A stretch of DNA of 47,445 nucleotides from Prevotella sp. UBA1705 (GTDB taxonomy: Bacteria; Bacteroidota; Bacteroidia; Bacteroidales; Bacteroidaceae): contig DCJH01000049.1 in NCBI GenBank assembly GCA_002317385.1, positions 1-47,445 of the forward strand, read 5' to 3'. A model generated the notes under the pieces. The model saw only the letters and a program-made list of their open reading frames with translations, was not told where the DNA came from and ran no database searches. The translations under genes and the position numbers were made by a program. Each line of letters opens with the position of its first letter. The first letter of the stretch is position 1. Shown here one piece after another: positions 42,220-47,445 of this stretch.

Positions 42220-43326
42220 TTATCGTTTTCCGAAGTTGAACCCCACGTAGACGTTCACGCTTCCGAAGATATTGTTGGTTGAGAATTGACTCTTGCGATA
42301 GTTGTATGCGTGGAAGATGGAGTTGGCACCGACATACCATTTGGTGTTGTTCCATACCACGCCTGTGCGCAGGATGCCGTCGATGTTGATATTGCGGAAG
42401 TCGAACGTGCGGAGGAATCCTTGGTCCGACGTGTTCATGTCGCTCGTCGAGCGCTTGTAGCCCAGTGCGGCCTGCAGCGAGATGTCGAAGAGCCAGTTGT
42501 GGGCAAACACCCAGTTGTAGGCATAACCGCCTGATACCGAGTAGTCGGTATAGTTCACATTGCTGAGCACCATGGTGGTGTCTACAAGTCCTTCGGCATC
42601 TACCTTGCCCACCTTCTCGCTTATGAGCTGGTCGAAAGCTTGCCAGTCGATGTTGAGTTTATGCTTGGTATAGCCAATGCCCACGATGGGACTGCCCGCC
42701 GATCGCCGCTGCACGGTGCTCTGGCTGTAGGCGGCGGGATAGGAGAACTTGCGGTGGTTGAAGATATAGTAGAGGTTGAAGCCCTTGACACTCGAATGGA
42801 ATCCGTCGAACGGCACATTCTTCAGGTCGCCCAGTTTCATATTGGGCGCGAGGGTCAGACTGTTCACCCGATAGCCGTTGCCCGACTTGCGGTAGAACAG
42901 GTCCACGCCAATCTGATTGCTGTAGAGACTGAGGTTGAAATCTTGCCGGCCGTCGCCGTCCTTCAGATGGGTAAGGTCGAAGGTGTAGCCAAGGAATATC
43001 CATCGCCAGCCGAAGTAGGGCCCGAGCTTATAGGCGGGCCGCGGCGAGAACACCACTTCCTGTCCCGCCTTGTTGCGCAGGTGGTAGATCTCGTAAGTGT
43101 TGGTGTTCTGGAGCATGAAAGTGAAGTTGTAGTGCTGAGGCTCCACATAGTTGGTGTCGACCCTCGAAAACTCCTTCACAAATTCATAGAGCGTGTTGAG
43201 CAGCGGATAGCGCACCTTGTGCCCCGGCTGCGGCAAGGCCACGGTCAGGGAGTCTGCGCTCTGGGCCAATAGGGTGCCGGCCAGAAGCACGAACAACAGG
43301 GTGGAAATGATTCTGCGATGCGCCAT
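42220..43326 (-). CDS. outer-membrane beta-barrel protein (DUF4421-like)
   Basis: 368 residues from the ATG complement at 43324-43326; this start gives a signal peptide (MAHRRIISTLLFVLLAGTLLAQ) and overlaps the preceding stop (TGATG, 1 nt). The body is a series of amphipathic beta strands (PAYKLGPYFGWRWIFLGYTFDL, VSGGYAYNWVF, FDISLQAALGYKRS) and ends NVYVGFNFGKR. It resembles the Bacteroidota DUF4421 family of unknown function. The open frame upstream of 43326 is inside the oxidoreductase gene. Linkage with a wall amidase suggests an envelope role. Confidence 0.85.
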   Translation of the reverse strand: MAHRRIISTLLFVLLAGTLLAQSADSLTVALPQPGHKVRYPLLNTLYEFVKEFSRVDTNYVEPQHYNFTFMLQNTNTYEIYHLRNKAGQEVVFSPRPAYKLGPYFGWRWIFLGYTFDLTHLKDGDGRQDFNLSLYSNQIGVDLFYRKSGNGYRVNSLTLAPNMKLGDLKNVPFDGFHSSVKGFNLYYIFNHRKFSYPAAYSQSTVQRRSAGSPIVGIGYTKHKLNIDWQAFDQLISEKVGKVDAEGLVDTTMVLSNVNYTDYSVSGGYAYNWVFAHNWLFDISLQAALGYKRSTSDMNTSDQGFLRTFDFRNINIDGILRTGVVWNNTKWYVGANSIFHAYNYRKSQFSTNNIFGSVNVYVGFNFGKR

Positions 43327-44309
43327 CAAAACTTGCCTAATATACGGTCCATCACCCAGTTGACAGGCGTGGCCGACACGCTCGTGCAGTCGCACTGGGC
43401 CTTTCCCTGCAAGTGCTCGATGACGGCACGGATGATGGGAAGTTGGACGTAGACGGGGTTGGGCACCGCGATATCCGACACACCGTCGCATGTCATGAGG
43501 CGTATGGGCCGGTAGGTGAATACCGAGAAGCGCAGCGAGCCCTTGTCGCCCACCACGACGATGCTGTCTTCCTTGGCGCTCTCGTGGCCCACGAAGCACC
43601 ACGAGGCGCTGCCTGGGATGCCGTTGGCAAAGATGTATGACGCACTGATGGTGTCTTCGGCCTGATAGAGATGGGCCCGGTTGGTAGGATAGCCGTGGGC
43701 TCGGATGATGATGCCGAAGAGGTCTTGCAGGAGGTCGAGCTGGTGGGGAGCCAGGTCGTAGAAGTAGCCGCCGCCCGATATGTCGGGCTGCAAGCGCCAG
43801 GGACGGCTTTGCGACGACTGATAGTCGAGGTCGCGCGGAGGCACCGAAAACTGTATCTGAACATTGAGGATCTTGCCCAGCGTGCCGTCGTTGATAATCT
43901 CTTTTACCTTCTGGAAATAGGGCAGATAGCGGCGATAGTAGGCCACGAAGCAGGGCACGCCCGTCTCCTCGCTGATGCGATTGATGCGTAGGCAGTCTTC
44001 ATAGCTGGCAGCCAGCGGTTTCTCGATGTAGCAGGGTTTGCCGGCGCGCATCGACATGATGGCGAAGGTGGCATGGCTCGACGGCGGCGTGGCAATGTAG
44101 ACGGCGTTCACCTCGGGGTCGTCGATGAGCTGCTGGGCATCGGTATACCATTTCTTGATGTGGTGGCGCTCGGCGTAGGCGCGCGTCTTCTCCTCGTTGC
44201 GAGCCATGACAGCCTCTACGTGGGAGCCTTCCACCTCATTGAATGCGGGCCCCGACTTCTTCTCGGTAACCTCTCCGCAGCCTATGAATCCCCAACTGAT
44301 TTCCTTCAT
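43326..44309 (-). CDS. Gfo/Idh/MocA-family oxidoreductase
   Basis: 327 residues from the ATG complement at 44307-44309. N-terminal Rossmann fold with ISWGFIGCGEVTEKKSGPAF and the YIEKPLA motif whose Lys is near the active site; a C-terminal alpha/beta domain with DLAPHQLDLLQDLFG, where the His is the usual catalytic-site residue. It is an NAD(P)-dependent sugar or cyclitol dehydrogenase; the substrate is unknown. An ATG at 44330 is excluded because it overlaps the -7 box at 44328-44335. It heads the operon with the DUF4421-like and DUF1460 genes. Confidence 0.92.
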   Translation of the reverse strand: MKEISWGFIGCGEVTEKKSGPAFNEVEGSHVEAVMARNEEKTRAYAERHHIKKWYTDAQQLIDDPEVNAVYIATPPSSHATFAIMSMRAGKPCYIEKPLAASYEDCLRINRISEETGVPCFVAYYRRYLPYFQKVKEIINDGTLGKILNVQIQFSVPPRDLDYQSSQSRPWRLQPDISGGGYFYDLAPHQLDLLQDLFGIIIRAHGYPTNRAHLYQAEDTISASYIFANGIPGSASWCFVGHESAKEDSIVVVGDKGSLRFSVFTYRPIRLMTCDGVSDIAVPNPVYVQLPIIRAVIEHLQGKAQCDCTSVSATPVNWVMDRILGKF

Positions 44310-44327
44310 AATCGTATGTGTTTGTTG

Positions 44328-44335
44328 CAAAGTTA
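44328..44335 (-). promoter_or_regulatory. -7 box of the Gfo/Idh/MocA operon
   Basis: TAACTTTG on the minus strand, 18 nt before the start codon; no standard -33. Confidence 0.55.
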
Positions 44336-44473
44336 CTAAAAACCTCGTAAAGAATAGATACTAACGACGATTTTATATGATGATTTTGACAGGGTGGGCA
44401 GGTGGTTATCCCCATTTTTAGGTATTCTTATCGATTAGTCGTTAAAACCAAATCAGTTACCTTATTTTATTTG

Positions 44474-44481
44474 TACCTTTG
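44474..44481 (+). promoter_or_regulatory. -7 box of feoAB
   Basis: TACCTTTG, 21 nt before the ATG at 44503. An in-frame TTG at 44479 overlaps this box and is not a credible start. Confidence 0.55.
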
Positions 44482-44502
44482 CAGGCCACTAAGTTTCTTC
44501 AC

Positions 44503-47010
44503 ATGAAGTTGTCAGAATTACATACAGGTCAGAGCGGAGTTATCGTCAAGGTAACCGGTCACGGCGGTTTCCGCAAGCGCATTGTCGAGATGGGATTCAT
44601 CAGAGGCAAGAAGGTCGAGGTGTTGCTCAACGCCCCGCTCAAAGACCCCGTGAAATACAAGATCATGGGCTATGAGGTGAGCCTTCGCCACTCAGAGGCC
44701 GACATGATCGAGGTGATGACGCAGGAAGAGGCACGGCTGGCCAAGCAGAAAGCTGCCGCCGAGTTTGCCGGTGAGCCCGAGAGCCTCACGCTCGACGATA
44801 TACCTCCCCACGGTTCTGACGCTTCGACCACTAATGGCAGCGATGCCCTGAGCGACGAACAGCTGCGCGAAGCCGCCATGAGCAAGCGTCGCGTGATCAA
44901 TGTGGCGCTGGTGGGCAACCCCAATTGCGGCAAGACTTCGCTTTTCAACTTCGTGTCGGGAGCCCATGAGAATGTGGGCAACTACTCGGGAGTGACCGTT
45001 GATGCCAAGGAGGGCCACGTGGAGTGGGAGGGATATCGGTTCAATCTCGTAGACCTTCCCGGCACCTATTCGCTCTCGGCCTACTCGCCCGAGGAACTCT
45101 ATGTGAGGAAGCAGTTGGTAGAGAAGGCCCCCGACATTGTGATCAATGTAATCGATGCGTCGAACATCGAGCGCAATCTCTACCTCACCACGCAGCTCAT
45201 CGACATGCACGTTCGTATGGTGGTGGCACTCAATATGTACGACGAGACCCGCAAGCGCGGCGACAACGTGGACTACAAGAAGCTCTCCGAGCTCTTCGGT
45301 GTGCCCATGGTGCCCACGGTGTTCAAGTCGGGCGAGGGTGTAGACGACCTCTTCCGGAGAGTCATCAAGACCTACGAAGGCATCGAAGATAGTGAGCCGT
45401 CGTTCCGCCATATCCACATCAACCACGGACATGAGATTGAGAATGGCATTGCCGATATCCAGGAACATCTCAAGATGGAGAGCCAGTTGCGCGAGTATTA
45501 TTCTACCCGCTATCTGGCCATCAAACTGCTGGAATACGACCGCGACGTGGAGAGTTTCATCCGGAAATTTCCCGATGCCGACGAGATTCTGCACCATCGC
45601 GACGTCACGGCAGAGCGTGTGAAGGAGGAAACCAAGGTCGACTTGGAGACCTCTATCATGGACGCGAAGTATGGTTTCATCCACGGCGCCCTCAAGGAAG
45701 CCGAATATCACACCGGCAACAAGCAGGACACTTATCGCATCACGCACCTGCTCGACCGCATCCTGACCAATCGTCTGGTGGGATTCCCCATCTTCATCAT
45801 CGTGCTCTGCATCATGTTTTTTGCCACATTCTCCCTCGGAGCCTATCCCATGGACTGGATAGACCAACTGGTGGTGTGGCTTGGAGGCGTCGTGGGACAG
45901 TATCTGCCGGCGGGCCCTGTCAAGGCTATGCTCGTCGATGGCGTGCTCGGAGGCGTAGGCTCTGTGGTGGTGTTTCTGCCTCAGATCCTCATTCTCTACT
46001 TCTTCATATCGTTTATGGAGGACTCGGGCTATATGTCGCGCGCCGCCTTTATCATGGACAAGCTCATGCACAAGATAGGACTTCATGGTAAGTCTTTCAT
46101 CCCGCTCATCATGGGATTTGGCTGCAATGTGCCGGCCATCATGGCCACAAGGACCATTGAGAGCCGCCGTTCGCGACTGGTCACGATGCTCATTCTGCCC
46201 CTCATGAGCTGCGAGGCGCGTATACCTATATATATAATGATCGTGGGAACATTCTTTGCCCTGCACATGCAGTGGCTGGTGATGCTCTCGCTCTACATGA
46301 TAGGCATTCTCATGGCCATGCTCATCAGCAAGGGCCTCACCAAGTCGATTCTCCGCGGTGAGGATGTGCCCTTTGTGATGGAACTGCCTCCCTATCGGTT
46401 CCCCACGGCCAAGGCGCTGTTCCGCCACACGTGGGAGAAGGGCAAACAGTATCTCAAGAAGATGGGCGGCATCATCCTGGTGGCCAGCATCATTGTGTGG
46501 GCACTTGGATATTTTCCCCATGACGACAGTCTCACCCAGCAGCAACAGCAGGAGCAGAGCTTCATTGGGCGCATCGGAAAGACCGTAGAGCCCGTGTTCC
46601 GTCCGCAGGGATTCAACTGGAAACTCGATGTGGGCTTACTCGCCGGAGTAGGCGCCAAGGAGATTGTGGCATCGACCATCGGAGTGCTCTACACCAATGA
46701 CGACAGCTTTGCCGATGGTGACAATGCGACCAACAGTAGCAAATATGAGCGTCTGCATCAGGACATCACAAGCGATTTGGCTGCTGTAAACCAGATAGCC
46801 AAGAACAAAGTGGAGCCCATGGCCACGCTCACGGCCTATTGTTTCCTGCTCTTCGTGCTGCTCTATTTCCCCTGCGTGGCCACTATTGCGGCCATCAAAG
46901 AGGAGACGGGCTCATGGCGTTGGGCCTGCTTCGCGGCGGTCTATACGTCGGTTTTGGCTTGGATGGTCTCAGCTTTGGTCTATCAGATAGGTAGGATTAT
47001 TATCCTTTAG
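44503..47010 (+). CDS. feoB: ferrous iron transporter FeoB with fused FeoA domain
   Basis: 835 residues. An N-terminal FeoA SH3-like domain (about 1-75: MKLSELHTGQSGVIVKVTG) is fused through a flexible linker to FeoB. The G domain shows G1 GNPNCGKTSLFN, the G2 Thr in GNYSGVTVDAKEG, G3 DLPGTYSL and G4 NMYD; the membrane part has the two gate regions with MGFGCNVPAIMATRTIE and GVGAKEIVASTIGVLY. It imports Fe2+ across the inner membrane, driven or gated by GTP. Fused FeoA-FeoB proteins are typical of Bacteroidota. Expression is probably iron-dependent, but no Fur box was seen. Confidence 0.96.
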   Translation: MKLSELHTGQSGVIVKVTGHGGFRKRIVEMGFIRGKKVEVLLNAPLKDPVKYKIMGYEVSLRHSEADMIEVMTQEEARLAKQKAAAEFAGEPESLTLDDIPPHGSDASTTNGSDALSDEQLREAAMSKRRVINVALVGNPNCGKTSLFNFVSGAHENVGNYSGVTVDAKEGHVEWEGYRFNLVDLPGTYSLSAYSPEELYVRKQLVEKAPDIVINVIDASNIERNLYLTTQLIDMHVRMVVALNMYDETRKRGDNVDYKKLSELFGVPMVPTVFKSGEGVDDLFRRVIKTYEGIEDSEPSFRHIHINHGHEIENGIADIQEHLKMESQLREYYSTRYLAIKLLEYDRDVESFIRKFPDADEILHHRDVTAERVKEETKVDLETSIMDAKYGFIHGALKEAEYHTGNKQDTYRITHLLDRILTNRLVGFPIFIIVLCIMFFATFSLGAYPMDWIDQLVVWLGGVVGQYLPAGPVKAMLVDGVLGGVGSVVVFLPQILILYFFISFMEDSGYMSRAAFIMDKLMHKIGLHGKSFIPLIMGFGCNVPAIMATRTIESRRSRLVTMLILPLMSCEARIPIYIMIVGTFFALHMQWLVMLSLYMIGILMAMLISKGLTKSILRGEDVPFVMELPPYRFPTAKALFRHTWEKGKQYLKKMGGIILVASIIVWALGYFPHDDSLTQQQQQEQSFIGRIGKTVEPVFRPQGFNWKLDVGLLAGVGAKEIVASTIGVLYTNDDSFADGDNATNSSKYERLHQDITSDLAAVNQIAKNKVEPMATLTAYCFLLFVLLYFPCVATIAAIKEETGSWRWACFAAVYTSVLAWMVSALVYQIGRIIIL

Positions 47011-47325
47011 GCGGTCCATTCCATTTTTTCAGGTGGCTCATTCCCGCCTATCAGGCAACCCTTTGGAGCCCTCTCACCACCCCAAGAAACGCCTTTCGGC
47101 CTGCTTTGACGATGCAGGCTAAGTGTGCCAAGGCCTTATTGTCTTCCCCTTCTCATCTCAACTAAACTGGTGAGAGCCAGAAGTTTGATGCCCGTGGCTA
47201 CCTAATGACCCGAGAGAAAGGTTAAAATTTTATTGAAAAAATCAGAGGAAAAGTTTGCGAGTTCAGAAAATTGTTGTACCTTTGCAACCGCATTTAGAGA
47301 AGTGCCTCTGTAAAAAGAGTTTGTT
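47011..47325 (+). other. intergenic region between feoB and tRNA-Gly
   Basis: 315 bases. TAGGCGG at 47008-47014 and CCGCCTA at 47044-47050 are complementary but loosely spaced, a weak terminator candidate. The tRNA promoter is at 47254-47284. Otherwise nothing recognised. Confidence 0.6.
47254..47284 (+). promoter_or_regulatory. promoter of tRNA-Gly
   Basis: TTTG (47254-47257) and TACCTTTG (47277-47284) with a 19-nt spacer. Confidence 0.75.
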
Positions 47326-47401
<76 letters not shown>

Positions 47402-47414
47402 AGTTGTCATCAAG

Positions 47415-47438
47415 AATGCCGCTTAGTGCGGCGTTTTT
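47415..47438 (+). terminator. terminator after tRNA-Gly
   Basis: AATGCCGC and GCGGCGTT pair around a TTAGT loop, running into a TTTTTGTTT tract. Confidence 0.8.
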
Positions 47439-47445
47439 GTTTAGG

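Noticed and set aside
44692..46545. 617-codon open frame antisense to feoB
   Set aside because: His/Glu-rich shadow frame; FeoB motifs on the plus strand are complete.

Overview
The window reads as chromosomal DNA of a Bacteroidales bacterium, most likely Prevotellaceae. The evidence is a SusC/SusD pair, ECF-sigma/FecR regulation, a Rho factor with a long N-terminal insertion, a FeoA-FeoB fusion, the order rpsU-xerC-hpf-tRNA, and many promoters of the Bacteroidota type (TTTG, 19-20 nt, TAnnTTTG). Genus level is inference. No rRNA, CRISPR array, phage module or transposase was recognised.

Layout. 1-2.9 kb: malate dehydrogenase (cut by the window edge) and a divergent Xaa-Pro aminopeptidase. 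3.2-16.1 kb: a polysaccharide utilisation locus (susC with an STN signalling domain, susD, a two-gene LysO-type exporter, a GH2 beta-galactosidase, a GH63-like glycosidase), then, after a terminator, its probable ECF sigma/FecR switch. 16.8-19.1 kb (minus): a second ECF sigma operon with a small membrane anti-sigma candidate and two envelope proteins of unknown role. 19.4-22.4 kb: an AraC regulator divergent from a radical SAM protein and an old-yellow-enzyme reductase. 22.7-24.6 kb: bS21, XerC-like recombinase, hibernation factor, tRNA-Thr, tRNA-Tyr. 25.3-33.0 kb (minus): rho, a LysM glucosaminidase, an M64 peptidase, a TPR protein, an EFR1 ferredoxin and a secreted M6 peptidase. 34.0-40.9 kb: a very compact plus-strand run (nucleoside permease, BFN-domain protein, RsmE, DUF4836-like lipoprotein, ABC ATPase, FtsX-like permease, RluA-type pseudouridine synthase, and a 51-residue membrane protein). 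41.3-44.3 kb (minus): Gfo/Idh/MocA oxidoreductase, DUF4421-like barrel, DUF1460-type amidase. 44.5 kb to the end: FeoAB and a tRNA-Gly with an imperfect acceptor stem.

How the parts work together. The SusC STN domain, FecR and ECF sigma form a plausible trans-envelope loop that would induce the glycan locus; the LysO pair sitting between susD and the glycosidases is unexpected. Several intergenic stretches carry dispersed palindromic repeats arranged as inverted pairs (16.6, 33.2-33.6 and 41.0-41.2 kb), resembling REP/REPIN elements, plus a 22-bp tandem repeat seen at 40.9 kb with a degenerate relative at 33.7 kb. The less ordinary observations are these repeats, the ABC ATPase with three altered catalytic motifs, the unknown sigma operon, and the LysO genes inside a glycan locus. 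No clearly new defence or mobile system was found.
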